Source: Promethearchaeota archaeon (GTDB lineage Archaea; Asgardarchaeota; Lokiarchaeia; Sigyniarchaeales; SOKP01). From it: DNA of 64,000 nucleotides. The stretch spans positions 24,976 through 88,975 of the forward strand of contig SHMW01000010.1 in NCBI GenBank assembly GCA_008080735.1, read 5' to 3'. The notes beneath the pieces were generated by a model that worked only from the letters and a program-made list of their open reading frames with translations, was not told where the DNA came from and made no database searches. The position numbers were made by a program, and so were the translations under genes. Numbering within the stretch: the stretch's first letter is position 1; each line of letters starts with the position of its first letter. Below, in pieces: positions 35,411 through 45,101 of the stretch.

Positions 35411-36721
35411 TCAATCCCTTATCAAGCTTGAATTCTCAAATGATTCCTCTAATCTCGGTTTTATAAAATGGATTGAACTGAGATAGAAGGGGACTAAACA
35501 TAGTTCCACGATAATTGATATAATAAAGGGAGCTGTCAAGTCTATGAAATCAACAGCTAACCCCCCCAACAAGGGTCCCAAAATAAATCCTCCATTTCTT
35601 AAAAATTGATATAATCCCATCAATTTCCCTCGATTTGAGATTGTTATTCTGCTATAGAGATTGAGTATCAGAAGATTACTCAAATTAACTATTGCGGTAT
35701 CAATAGTAAGTAACATAGAAAAAAGTATTATATTGTCAACATTTATTATACACCATGTTGTAATAGCCCCTATAATGCTGATCGTTACGATGCCCAGTTT
35801 TGGACTTATTTTATCGAGCCCACTGCCAAGCTTTGGGGCAACGAACATTGCGATAATTCCGCTCGGAATATACGCGAGCATCGCAAATATGGTATTATTA
35901 ATGATTTTTTCAAGAACATATACATTGAGAAAGGGTTTTGCCAAAGAACCATTGATATTACTCATCAATATTACTACACTTAGAAATCCAATCCCAACCA
36001 AGATTCCAATATCCGTTTTTTGGGGTGATTTAGATTTTGCTTCACTATGTGTAGCAGAGATTGCATTAGGATTATTTTCGGAAAATTTAAGAGATTCGTC
36101 TACTCGATTCATAAATAAGATTCCCGCAACAAAATTAGAGAAGCCATATATTAATATGGAAGAATATGTGAAAAAAAGATTCCCTGGCAAGAATTCAATT
36201 CCAATACTTAGAATTCCGAAACCGAGTAATCCCCCAATAAAAAGTCCTTTCCCGACCGCAGAATCTCGTTTTCCATATGCATGTGAACGATGGTCTTTAT
36301 TAGATTTTTCCGCGATTATTGTATCGAATGGGATCCAGAAAAAACCTGCAAAAAATCCTATCGAAAACGTACCTACTCCCATATAAATTAATGATTTGAA
36401 TACTATGGCAAAATATAGTACAAAATATGCGAGACCTCGTCCAAATGAGCCCAATAAAATTAAATTCGTCTTAGATTTGACTTTATCGGTTAAAAACCCT
36501 GTAAAAAGCGTGCTTATTATTAATCCTATCGTTTGAACGGAAAAAATCAATCCAATCTGGAATCCGGTAGCACTTAATTCTTGACTTGCATAGATGGGAA
36601 TAATAAATTCCAGAAAAAAAAAGCCGAGGCTATTGAATATTACATTGTTTATAACAGATTTAAAATCTTTCGTATATCTATTTTCTTGTGTCTTGGTCTT
36701 TGGATGAGTATCTTTCTTCAT
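35411..36721 (-). CDS. MFS transporter
   Basis: 436 residues with twelve predicted helices and a central hydrophilic loop (about residues 205-235). The helix 2-3 loop G-F-L-T-D-K-V-K-S-K-T is the MFS motif A position. It is unlike the tandem pair at 11-14 kb and closer to drug- or metabolite-exporter MFS families. Substrate unknown. It converges on a membrane-protein gene. Confidence 0.85.
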   Translation of the reverse strand: MKKDTHPKTKTQENRYTKDFKSVINNVIFNSLGFFFLEFIIPIYASQELSATGFQIGLIFSVQTIGLIISTLFTGFLTDKVKSKTNLILLGSFGRGLAYFVLYFAIVFKSLIYMGVGTFSIGFFAGFFWIPFDTIIAEKSNKDHRSHAYGKRDSAVGKGLFIGGLLGFGILSIGIEFLPGNLFFTYSSILIYGFSNFVAGILFMNRVDESLKFSENNPNAISATHSEAKSKSPQKTDIGILVGIGFLSVVILMSNINGSLAKPFLNVYVLEKIINNTIFAMLAYIPSGIIAMFVAPKLGSGLDKISPKLGIVTISIIGAITTWCIINVDNIILFSMLLTIDTAIVNLSNLLILNLYSRITISNRGKLMGLYQFLRNGGFILGPLLGGLAVDFIDLTAPFIISIIVELCLVPFYLSSIHFIKPRLEESFENSSLIRD

Positions 36722-36813
36722 TTTTACAGAGCTGCCAGATACCTTTGAAAATATTTCATAGTAAAAATATTTTACAATTGCGTTCTCTAAGGTCTTTTTA
36801 TTGGAAACTTGAA

Positions 36814-37884
36814 TTAAATTTTTATCAAAACTTTGATATCTTGATGAGTTTTTTCCGCTAATTCCTCAAAAAGCTCGGGTGTTCCATCCAGAGGAACAAT
36901 TCTAGTAATCATAGTTTTCAAATCAATATGACCATTTTTTACAAGATTTAAAGCCGTCGAAAACGTATCGTTTATATAACCAAAAACACCTTTCATCGTT
37001 ACGCTTTTTAGGACCATCGACATAAATCCTTTCATTTCGAATGGCTTAGTATGAAGTCCAATCAGTGTTATAATACCTCCCCGTTTGATTAATTTCATCG
37101 AATTCATAATTGTATCTGGAATTCCCACGCAATCAAAAATATAATCTGGACCTATATTTTCTGTCAATCGATTTATTTTTCCCCATTTATCAGGGGGAAA
37201 CACATTACTCGCCCCAAAATTTAGCGCTAGTTCTTGTTTTGATTTGACGGGTTCAAGTACACTAATTTGACTCGCTCCCCCAGCATTAAGGACTTGAATT
37301 ACAAATAGTCCTATACCTCCAGCACCTATCACTGTGCATGACTTCCCAATTTTAAATCCTGAATCTTGGACTGCATACAAAGCCACAGCAAGAGGCTCAA
37401 TTAAAGCGCCTTCTTCTAATGAAATACTATCTGGTAGTCTGAATAACCTTTCCGCTTTAACATTTATAAATTCTGCCATTGCTCCGTTATACGTCGTCCC
37501 GAGTGCGCTTGACCAACGACATAAGTTTTCTTGACTATGAGCACACCAATAACATTGGTCACAAGGAAGAGCTGGGTTAGCGGTCACCTTGTCCCCTCTC
37601 TTCCATCCTTTCACCTCCTCACCCATTTCCACAATTTCCCCCGAGAATTCATGCCCGATAACTATCCCGGGAGTTTCCAAGACGCCGGTTTTAAACGATT
37701 CCACATCAGAGCCACAGATTCCGCAATATTGTACTTTTATTAGGACCTCATCCTTCTGTATAGTAGGTTGTGGCAAATCATCCTTAACGACGAGATTATG
37801 TTTACCCTCAAAAAATACCCCTTTCATATGCACTTTTCCATCCAAATCTAATTTATAATTAATTAATTGTAAACTTTTATCCAT
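36814..37884 (-). CDS. Zinc-dependent medium-chain alcohol/polyol dehydrogenase
   Basis: 356 residues, MDR superfamily. The catalytic zinc region is C-G-I-C-G-S-D-V and G-H-E-F-S-G-E. The structural zinc has all four cysteines (C-D-Q-C-Y-W-C … C). The Rossmann motif is V-I-G-A-G-G-I-G. Closest to sorbitol/threonine dehydrogenases. It oxidises an alcohol or polyol with NAD(P). The first 18 residues before M-K-G-V-F-F are an extension, so an internal ATG start is possible. Confidence 0.9.
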   Translation of the reverse strand: MDKSLQLINYKLDLDGKVHMKGVFFEGKHNLVVKDDLPQPTIQKDEVLIKVQYCGICGSDVESFKTGVLETPGIVIGHEFSGEIVEMGEEVKGWKRGDKVTANPALPCDQCYWCAHSQENLCRWSSALGTTYNGAMAEFINVKAERLFRLPDSISLEEGALIEPLAVALYAVQDSGFKIGKSCTVIGAGGIGLFVIQVLNAGGASQISVLEPVKSKQELALNFGASNVFPPDKWGKINRLTENIGPDYIFDCVGIPDTIMNSMKLIKRGGIITLIGLHTKPFEMKGFMSMVLKSVTMKGVFGYINDTFSTALNLVKNGHIDLKTMITRIVPLDGTPELFEELAEKTHQDIKVLIKI

Positions 37885-38169
37885 ATATAATTAATCCGAT
37901 TAACCTAGAATTTTCTTACAGAAAGTTTATATTCGTGAAAGTCTGCTTTCATGATTAAAGGTATATATTGGAATATTGTTGAGGTGATATTTCTAATTAT
38001 TCAATATCAAGAAATTAAAAAAATTCTTATATTGTTTTTTTATGTTTTTTCTACCACCAATTTTTTTTTAATTTGTATCACTTAATCTATTAATCAGAGC
38101 TAAAAATATCGAGAGGATTTTAGTATTCCACTGACGAGAATTGGTAAAAAAGATCTTGTTCCAATCATT

Positions 38170-40386
38170 TTGGTCAATTTGCTACTCTTCGTAAGCATCG
38201 CCTGTGCAAATATGCTCATACCATCATATGCTGCGATAAAAGAAGAGTTCGGCATCCCAGAATCATTAATCGCCATCCCCGATGCGTTTTTTGTATTAAT
38301 TAGCGCGATTTTTGCGCTTATCTGGGGATATTATACCGATCGTATCAATAGGACGAAACTCATATTTGCCGGAGCATTTTCTTGGACGGTTGGGATGTTG
38401 CTTACGGCTTTCTCTTTTAATTTGCCCATGGTAATTTTTTCCCGTATGTTAAGCGGTGCTGGACTTGGATGTGTACTGCCTGTTGGATATTCTATTATTT
38501 CCGATGCCATCCCGCCCGATGAACGATCTGGATGGTTTGGGATGCTCGCAATCCTCAGTTCCGTTTCCAATGGGATCGGGCAAGGATTATCTTCGTTTAT
38601 AGGACCTATTCTCGGGTGGCGTTTTCCGTTTTTCTTACTCTCTGGAATTAGTCTTGTAATCGTATTTTTATTGTTTTTTGTCAAGCTTCCATATCGAGGT
38701 GCTAGTGAAAACGAACTAACAGAATTAGGGGATATGAACCTGGAATATAGCTATAGAATTTCCCAAGCGGACTTAAGAGAAATACTTGGCAAAAGTACAA
38801 ATAAATATCTTATCATTCAAGGCTTCTTTTCCATCATTCCGGGAACAATTTTTATATATTTTCTTACCTCGATGTTCGCCTTATATTATTTCCATCCTCT
38901 TCCTCAAGAAATACGACTTCAGACCGCAACTATTTTTGCAGCATTAGTAGGAATCGGGTATCTCTTAGGTAATATTATCTTGTCAGCCCTTGGAGATTTC
39001 TTATTTAAAAAAAACAAGAAAAATCGAGCACGGTTGGCGACTGCGTGTATGATTCTTACTGTACCAATTTGCTTAATGATGCTGCTTTTTATTCAGCCTA
39101 TCAATTTAGGGGCTTTAGGTGTGAGCTATCCTTCTCCCATCCCAACGAGTGAGATTGGTTCTTATCTATTTGCAACCATCGGGGCGATTTTTACCGCCTA
39201 CCCTAATTATATCTTCTTTTTTATATTTGCATTAATAGGTTCAATCCTCAGCTCGGGACCAGTAGCAAATAGAAATGCTATAATGATTGATGTAAATTTA
39301 CCAGAGCATAAAGGTACGGCTGCTTCATTTTTCAATCTCTCAGAACAAATCGGTAAAGGGCTAACACTATTAATATCATTTCTCTTAATCTCTCTTTTGG
39401 GAAGTATTTACAATATGATGGTATTTTCTGTGTTTTTCTGGCTTCCCGCAGGGATATTATGGTTTTTTGCAAGTCGAAAGGTTGATGATGATATGGATAG
39501 AAAATCTCGTATTTTGAAAGAACGCAAACAAGTAACATTAATTGATTATATTTTTGAAGTAGAAATTCAAATGGATAGGGCAAAACAAAAAATTCAAGAT
39601 GCAAAATACTATATTAAAGAGGATAAGCAAAAATTTTTAAATCTCTTAAATGATGCACTCGAAATATTAGAAACATGTGAAAGGTTATGTAAAACAAGAA
39701 GCATTACCAATATCGAAACAAAAGTGAGAAAATTAAGGGAAAAGATTGAAACTGTGAGAAAAGATGTGACCCAAATTTATAAGTTACTCGAACAAGAAGA
39801 TATCTCAGAACAAAGGGCTAGGAGTTTAAATGAGGATTTAATCCAAATAAAATTATGGATGGGAGAGTGGGAAAAATCCACATTTGGTACGATACAAACC
39901 TATTATGATGATGCATACCTTAAAATCGTTGAAGCTCGTTTGCTGCGAAAAATGAATCTGATGGAAGCATTGAGAAAAATTCAAAATGCCATCAGCATTT
40001 ATCATCGAGTCAAACATTTACTTAGCGAAAGAATTGATAATGTAGACAAGAAAAAAGATTTATCTGATGAAGATTTAATGGAATATGAGAAAGAGATGGA
40101 ATTATATAGAAAATCTCGTGATGCATTATGGGCTACAATTCATTTAAAAAATCAGGTTCAGAATATTATCGAGAAATTAAATGAAAATGGAATTGAACGA
40201 GAAAACTTAGAAAAAATTTCTGATCTTACATCAGAATACCATATAAATTTTCAAAAAGTCATATTAGATACATTTGCTGAAAATCAAAAAACCCGGGAAA
40301 AATTAAAATCCATATTGAATGATATAAACAGAAGTTTCAATGAGTTTGATGAGTTATATGAACTTCAAGATCTCCACATTTTCTAA
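38170..40386 (+). CDS. MFS transporter fused to a long cytosolic coiled-coil domain
   Basis: 738 residues. Residues 1-435 are a twelve-helix MFS transporter (motif A-like G-Y-Y-T-D-R-I-N-R-T-K; S-R-M-L-S-G-A-G-L-G). The remaining 300 residues are hydrophilic and helical (for example M-D-R-A-K-Q-K-I-Q-D-A-K, L-R-E-K-I-E-T-V-R-K), an unusual C-terminal addition. The start is unclear: TTG 38170 is the first standard codon, but the frame is open upstream and encodes L-T-R-I-G-K-K-D-L-V-P, typical of an MFS N-terminus, without ATG, GTG or TTG. Confidence 0.83.
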   Translation: MVNLLLFVSIACANMLIPSYAAIKEEFGIPESLIAIPDAFFVLISAIFALIWGYYTDRINRTKLIFAGAFSWTVGMLLTAFSFNLPMVIFSRMLSGAGLGCVLPVGYSIISDAIPPDERSGWFGMLAILSSVSNGIGQGLSSFIGPILGWRFPFFLLSGISLVIVFLLFFVKLPYRGASENELTELGDMNLEYSYRISQADLREILGKSTNKYLIIQGFFSIIPGTIFIYFLTSMFALYYFHPLPQEIRLQTATIFAALVGIGYLLGNIILSALGDFLFKKNKKNRARLATACMILTVPICLMMLLFIQPINLGALGVSYPSPIPTSEIGSYLFATIGAIFTAYPNYIFFFIFALIGSILSSGPVANRNAIMIDVNLPEHKGTAASFFNLSEQIGKGLTLLISFLLISLLGSIYNMMVFSVFFWLPAGILWFFASRKVDDDMDRKSRILKERKQVTLIDYIFEVEIQMDRAKQKIQDAKYYIKEDKQKFLNLLNDALEILETCERLCKTRSITNIETKVRKLREKIETVRKDVTQIYKLLEQEDISEQRARSLNEDLIQIKLWMGEWEKSTFGTIQTYYDDAYLKIVEARLLRKMNLMEALRKIQNAISIYHRVKHLLSERIDNVDKKKDLSDEDLMEYEKEMELYRKSRDALWATIHLKNQVQNIIEKLNENGIERENLEKISDLTSEYHINFQKVILDTFAENQKTREKLKSILNDINRSFNEFDELYELQDLHIF

Positions 40387-40438
40387 ACACCTTAACCCCT
40401 TTACCCTGTTAAATAGATCCTAACTAATCCTTATTCAT

Positions 40439-40771
40439 TCAATTTAAAAGTGTTGAATATTCTGCTTTCAATAGAACCTTGTAACTTTCTTTTTCACCTT
40501 CATTGAGCTCTTTCGGTGATTTTCCTTTTGAATGATAATGATCTGGTTGGTCGAAATCAAAGCAGAGATTTATTAAAAAGAGCAAACAATTTTTCACTCG
40601 CTCATAGTTTTCTGCCTCTCTATCAAGATGGTCCATCAGCTTGACCAGATACTTTGAATTATATAACCATTTTTCCTTGTTATATTCTTTCATGCCATTT
40701 TCTCCTAATTCGTTATAAAATTTCAATATCTCATCAAAACAATCTTCCATTTTCATTATCTTTTTTTTCAT
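40439..40771 (-). CDS. Small helical protein, uncharacterised
   Basis: 110 residues, not recognised. Mostly helical and charged, with C-F-D-E-I-L-K-F-Y-N-E-L near the start and N-C-L-L-F-L-I-N-L-C-F-D-F in the middle. ATG 40771 chosen over a TTG two codons upstream. It converges on the MFS/coiled-coil gene. Confidence 0.6.
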   Translation of the reverse strand: MKKKIMKMEDCFDEILKFYNELGENGMKEYNKEKWLYNSKYLVKLMDHLDREAENYERVKNCLLFLINLCFDFDQPDHYHSKGKSPKELNEGEKESYKVLLKAEYSTLLN

Positions 40772-41055
40772 TCTCAACCATTTTTATTGAATGCATGGAT
40801 TCACATAAAAAAATACCTTTAAAAAGATATCTATATTCCATTTTTCCCTTGAAAATTAGGAAATCTTTTTATGAAACCCCTTAAAGCACCCTATTACAAA
40901 TTAGTAAAACTTCTATTAAAAAACAGATCCTAATAGATTAAAAATTATTAGGAGGAAGATAGAGGTTTTTCTAGGGCGGCATTTGGAAAATGTGATATTT
41001 TCCAATAAGATAAATTTTGGAAATAATCTAACTTAAGATTTAAAAAAAGATGATA

Positions 41056-41604
41056 TTATGCTTCAATTTTTTCAATGAAGTTTTCGATATCTTGCTCAAG
41101 TTCGTCTACATCTTCGATTTCTTTAATTTCACTACTCGCAAGTTTGTTTAAGAATTCTTTTAGCATTTTTTCTTTTTCTTTATCAGTGGGGAATAAGAGA
41201 GAACTTTTATAATGCTCCCAATCCAAGATATTGGTGAATATTAAGAAGAGTGTTTCCATATGACTGTATTCGATCAAGGATAATACCTTATCTTTTGTAA
41301 TCAGGTTCTTTGTAGAATCCTTATAAAAGTTGCTCAAATCGTTATAGTAGTTTGTAAGCCTCGCGATATTATCCAGTTGTGCTTGGAGTGCTGCTTGATT
41401 TATGGGACTGTCCTTATCTTGGTACATGATTTCGAAGTAATTTGAAATGAAGTCTTTAAGCTTCTGAAGTTTCATTTGGAAGAGTCGTGTCTTCACTATT
41501 CGTTCAAACAGAGGACTTTCCTTATATTTATAAAACTTTAGCTCGAACTTCACGAGATCAAGAATATCAAAAAACAATTCTCTGACATTTATATCTTCAG
41601 CCAT
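41056..41604 (-). CDS. Helical protein, uncharacterised
   Basis: 182 residues, predicted all-helical, with an acidic C-terminus (E-I-E-D-V-D-E-L-E-Q-D-I-E-N). No membrane segment or motif recognised. The gene starts with ATG 41604 and is flanked by rather long intergenic regions on both sides. Confidence 0.65.
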   Translation of the reverse strand: MAEDINVRELFFDILDLVKFELKFYKYKESPLFERIVKTRLFQMKLQKLKDFISNYFEIMYQDKDSPINQAALQAQLDNIARLTNYYNDLSNFYKDSTKNLITKDKVLSLIEYSHMETLFLIFTNILDWEHYKSSLLFPTDKEKEKMLKEFLNKLASSEIKEIEDVDELEQDIENFIEKIEA

Positions 41605-41999
41605 CTATTTTACCCCTATAATTATGATTTATTACAATAATATTTAACCCAAACTCCTATAAAAATGATTTGTTTATGTTTTTTATAGATATTGAATAAT
41701 AGCTAAGTTCTTCTAATATTCCATTTTATAAAAAACATTCTTCACATGAAATATCCTTTCTGCGAGAATTAGTCAAAACATATATTGATTGAAATAAGTG
41801 ACATCCTTGGCACAAGTTTAATTTGATTAAAAAACCCAATCCGACAATAAGATATTTTGTGATATCGCAACAGACAAACCGAGAATGAGTATATATTTTA
41901 ACAATTAATTGATAATATTTAATAGTAAGGAGTTAGGTAGTTGGAAAAGACGTACCACTTTTTCAAGGTATAAATACAAGTTTTGGGGTATTTTTTAAG
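41605..41999. other. Intergenic region without recognisable gene
   Basis: 395 AT-rich bases between divergent genes. No credible reading frame, hairpin array or repeat was seen. It must hold both promoters; AAGGAGTTAGG at 41927-41937 and TATAAATAC near 41971 are the only promoter-like features. Confidence 0.5.
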
Positions 42000-42602
42000 A
42001 TGATGAATAGTAGAGATAAAAAGGATAGAGTGAAATGTGAAATTGCAAATATTTTTATGAAAATCTCATGTGAGAACTCTAATAATGATGAATTAAATGA
42101 GATTGCGAAGCAAACCATTCAAGAAGAAACGAAAGGAGAATTTAATAATTATCTTGAGCTAACAACGATTTGGTTTCAATCAATAATTGGTCTTAAAACC
42201 TCACCTTCTACGGGCAGATCCGATAATCGTAAAATGGCGCATGTTTCTTTGAATAAACTATTAAATAAGGTGAATGAATTTCACGATTTTATCTCTGCAA
42301 ATGAATTATACTTGGAGTTTCTCCCTCAAATTAAGCAGCGTTATGTAAATATAATAACTAATTGTCCTGAAGCAGAGAGAATCTTAGACCAATTTAAAAA
42401 TGTCGCAAATAGGAATTTGGAAAAAGTTAACCTTCTTGAAAGCGATTTCCGATTGTTATTAAACCATCTGGGAATATTTCCAGAGGATCGAACCATGAGC
42501 GATAGGGAACGCCATAAAAACCTGAAAATAATGGATTCTCTGATTAAAATGATTATTTTGCTCCATAAACCTATCGGAAGTGTATATTCAAGATTTCAGT
42601 AA
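42000..42602 (+). CDS. Helical protein, uncharacterised
   Basis: 200 residues, not recognised; helical and mostly hydrophilic. It contains S-P-S-T-G-R-S-D-N-R and L-N-K-L-L-N-K-V-N-E-F-H. ATG 42000 lies about 24 bases after a TATAAATAC sequence, so the message may be leaderless or nearly so. No membrane segment. Confidence 0.6.
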   Translation: MMNSRDKKDRVKCEIANIFMKISCENSNNDELNEIAKQTIQEETKGEFNNYLELTTIWFQSIIGLKTSPSTGRSDNRKMAHVSLNKLLNKVNEFHDFISANELYLEFLPQIKQRYVNIITNCPEAERILDQFKNVANRNLEKVNLLESDFRLLLNHLGIFPEDRTMSDRERHKNLKIMDSLIKMIILLHKPIGSVYSRFQ

Positions 42603-42726
42603 GTGGTCTTTAATTTTTTTGTTCTTTTCCTTTTATCTTTTGTTTATAAAAATTGTGAAAAATAGAAGTAGACATATCAAACAGACTTAATATTTCAATT
42701 CAATAGGATTAATTTAGTGATATAGT

Positions 42727-42996
42727 ATGGAGAAATCGGATAAAAAATCGTTTCTCTCAATGATGGGTAATGTGATAGGATATATTGCCTTACTTGGCTC
42801 AACCATCTGGGTGCTCAGAGCTTTTATAATAATCGCCACACAAGGCTATATTATGGCTTATGAAACAAATTCTTTGGTGTTGGGATTCGAGATTTTTATG
42901 ATGTGCTGCATTTTGGGATTTGGTATCTTTAGATTGATAGGATACTTGAAAAACAAGGTTAAAGAATTTAAGTCTTTGAAATGGAAAAAATGTTAG
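42727..42996 (+). CDS. Small two-helix membrane protein
   Basis: 89 residues with two predicted membrane helices (about 15-35 and 48-68) and a basic tail ending K-W-K-K-C. No family recognised. Its 3' end overlaps a short downstream frame by 16 bases. Confidence 0.6.
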   Translation: MEKSDKKSFLSMMGNVIGYIALLGSTIWVLRAFIIIATQGYIMAYETNSLVLGFEIFMMCCILGFGIFRLIGYLKNKVKEFKSLKWKKC

Positions 42997-43130
42997 CTAA
43001 TGAAGATGTTTTATCGGCTCATAGAAAAATAAAGAAGGGAGAAAATAGAAAAGTCGGGAAGGTCAAAAATACAGGGGAGATTGACGAATATTTTAAGAAA
43101 AAGAAAGTTTTTGAGACTTTTTTTAAGTAA
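42981..43130 (+). CDS. Possible 49-residue basic protein
   Basis: ATG 42981 (M-E-K-M-L-A-N-E-D-V) overlaps the end of the two-helix protein gene in another frame; a second ATG at 42990 overlaps its stop region. The product is lysine-rich and ends F-E-T-F-F-K. The overlap suggests translational coupling, but no homologue is recognised. Confidence 0.4.
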   Translation: MEKMLANEDVLSAHRKIKKGENRKVGKVKNTGEIDEYFKKKKVFETFFK

Positions 43131-43184
43131 TAAGTGATGATTCTTCTTTAAGATTAAAGATGTAAGAATAGTGGGCGAGAGCGT

Positions 43185-44051
43185 TTATCCTTCTCCCTTA
43201 AAGATAAAATCACGAATCGAGGAGATCACTAGTTCGGGATCATCATGCATTACCCAATGTGAGGAATCTTCGCTCTTCACGATTTTTAAATCACCTACGT
43301 AGTCCGAAAGACCTTCCAATACCACTGGTTTGACATAATTATCCTTCATTCCAAAAATAACTAAAGTAGGCACACGAATCTTTCCCGTCCAATCCTCATA
43401 ACGTCTATTTGCCCTATAATAATTTACAGATGTTTCCAACACATCTGGTTGAGACCACGCATCAAGGTACATGGCTTTGTCCTCCTCTGAGAAAGCATCT
43501 TTATTTCTCGCATTCTGGAAAGTGGCAAATCTGAGCATCTGAAAGTCCTCACGCATGAGCAATTCATCGCTTCCTTCCTTAATCAATTGGGATATATATC
43601 CGCTCGCTTTTTTCTGGCTCTTATTCTTTTGAATTTTATCTCGAAATACTTTATAATGAGGTGCATTAAGGATAATTAACTTATTGAGCTTGTCAGGATA
43701 TTTTTCCGCAACGGCCCAAGCAATCACACCCCCCCAATCATGCCCCGCTAGATTGAATGTGTTTAATTCTAATTTCTCACTTAGATGTTTTATGTCTTCT
43801 ACAAGAATTCTTAGATCATACTCTTCCACTTGTGTTGGCTTATCGGATAAATTAAACCCTTTTAAGTCTGGAACAACCAATCTGAATTCATCTTTCAGCC
43901 CAGAAATAATGTTTTTCCAACCGTACCAAAAATCAGGAAATCCATGTAATAGCATCAAGGGTGGTGCCTCTTCTGGACCAGCCAGCACTACATGAAGGCT
44001 CACTCCATTAATTTTCACATATGTTTCTTCAACATCGGAATTCAAATTCAT
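43185..44051 (-). CDS. Alpha/beta hydrolase, epoxide-hydrolase-like
   Basis: 288 residues. H-G-F-P-D-F-W-Y-G-W carries the oxyanion H-G-x-P typical of epoxide hydrolases/dehalogenases, and G-H-D-W-G-G holds the aspartate nucleophile. The catalytic His is in S-S-H-W-V-M-H-D-D-P-E. A short cap (about 140-210) covers the site. It should hydrolyse an epoxide or ester; the natural substrate is unknown. No signal peptide. Confidence 0.9.
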   Translation of the reverse strand: MNLNSDVEETYVKINGVSLHVVLAGPEEAPPLMLLHGFPDFWYGWKNIISGLKDEFRLVVPDLKGFNLSDKPTQVEEYDLRILVEDIKHLSEKLELNTFNLAGHDWGGVIAWAVAEKYPDKLNKLIILNAPHYKVFRDKIQKNKSQKKASGYISQLIKEGSDELLMREDFQMLRFATFQNARNKDAFSEEDKAMYLDAWSQPDVLETSVNYYRANRRYEDWTGKIRVPTLVIFGMKDNYVKPVVLEGLSDYVGDLKIVKSEDSSHWVMHDDPELVISSIRDFIFKGEG

Positions 44052-44089
44052 TTTACCATCATCTTAGAAATAATGAATACACCATTAAA

Positions 44090-44845
44090 TTATCTTGCTA
44101 AATAGTTTTTAAACATTATTGCTATGCGATGAGTTTTTAAGATGTGTATAGGAGAACGTAGCATAAACCAAAGATCTTCCGAAGGATGATCTCTTAGAGC
44201 TAAAAATTTTTTATAAAACTTTTTACTCTTGTTCGAAGGGTTTTTTTGAGAGTTTAGAAAGAGACGGGAAATAATTTTATCCAAAGTCGATGCTTCCTCG
44301 AAGGCATAATAATTTGAAGCTCGCAATGACCATTTAACTGCTTCTAATTGGTATTTAATTGCTTTTAATGAACGGAATGGTGATATTAAAAGAGAGAAGA
44401 AAGATATCATTAGATTCATAACTAAACTCTTGAGAATATCAGCGACAGGGACATCGAGTTTATTTGTGATTTGATCTATCGAAGTACCGCATAAGGTTTT
44501 ATTGCTCTCAATAACATTATTAAGTACAATGTTTCTTGGGGCAAATAAGAGACTAAAAACACGATTGACGCCAAATATTTTGCAAAAATCTTTTTTTCGT
44601 ACATATCTTTCCTTGGTAAGGAAATGACTGATAAACATACCCGTTGATTGCTGTATTGCTATTAATGCTTTTTTCGGGAGAGACCCATCTTGATCACGGA
44701 ATTTATGTTTTATTTCTAACGTTATAATGCTTTTCTCACACTGCTTCATCAATTTCGAAGGTGTATCGTTTGAAAGAATGATCAGCAAATCGCAATCAGA
44801 CACGCTATTATTATCAAATTTTTTCGGAATTTGGCTCCCAAACAA
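44090..44845 (-). CDS. Nucleotidyltransferase-domain protein with unclear N-terminus
   Basis: The frame from TTG 44845 opens F-G-S-Q-I-P … N-S-V-S-D-C-D-L-L-I-I-L, the pol-beta-type nucleotidyltransferase motif G-S-x(n)-S-D-x-D. About 200 residues of mostly helical sequence follow. The same frame is open upstream to about 45019 and encodes coding-like sequence (Y-I-K-D-V-L-R-I-I-Q-L-H-I-G-L-E-S), which looks like the usual helix before the motif but has no ATG, GTG or TTG. The real start may be non-standard, or the 5' end damaged. Confidence 0.65.
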   Translation of the reverse strand: MFGSQIPKKFDNNSVSDCDLLIILSNDTPSKLMKQCEKSIITLEIKHKFRDQDGSLPKKALIAIQQSTGMFISHFLTKERYVRKKDFCKIFGVNRVFSLLFAPRNIVLNNVIESNKTLCGTSIDQITNKLDVPVADILKSLVMNLMISFFSLLISPFRSLKAIKYQLEAVKWSLRASNYYAFEEASTLDKIISRLFLNSQKNPSNKSKKFYKKFLALRDHPSEDLWFMLRSPIHILKTHRIAIMFKNYLAR

Positions 44846-45101
44846 GGTTAATGAGATGAGAGATTCTAACCCAATATGTAGCTGAATAATTCTCAGTACA
44901 TCTTTAATATAATTCTGTGATTTTTCGTTAAGTTCACTTAATTTCGAATTAAGCTCTTGGGTGATACTATATTTTATGTTTCCTTCATCTCGTATTTTGA
45001 ATACATGACAAGAAATACATTAAAGAGTATTAAATTTTAGAAATTGTAAAAAATGAAAAAATGAAGGTGTGTTAAAATAAGAATAAATAGATAGAGTTTA
45101 A

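Noticed and set aside
40792..40881. 29-codon frame M-D-S-H-K-K-I-P-L
   Set aside because: Too short, no homologue pattern, and no ribosome binding site.
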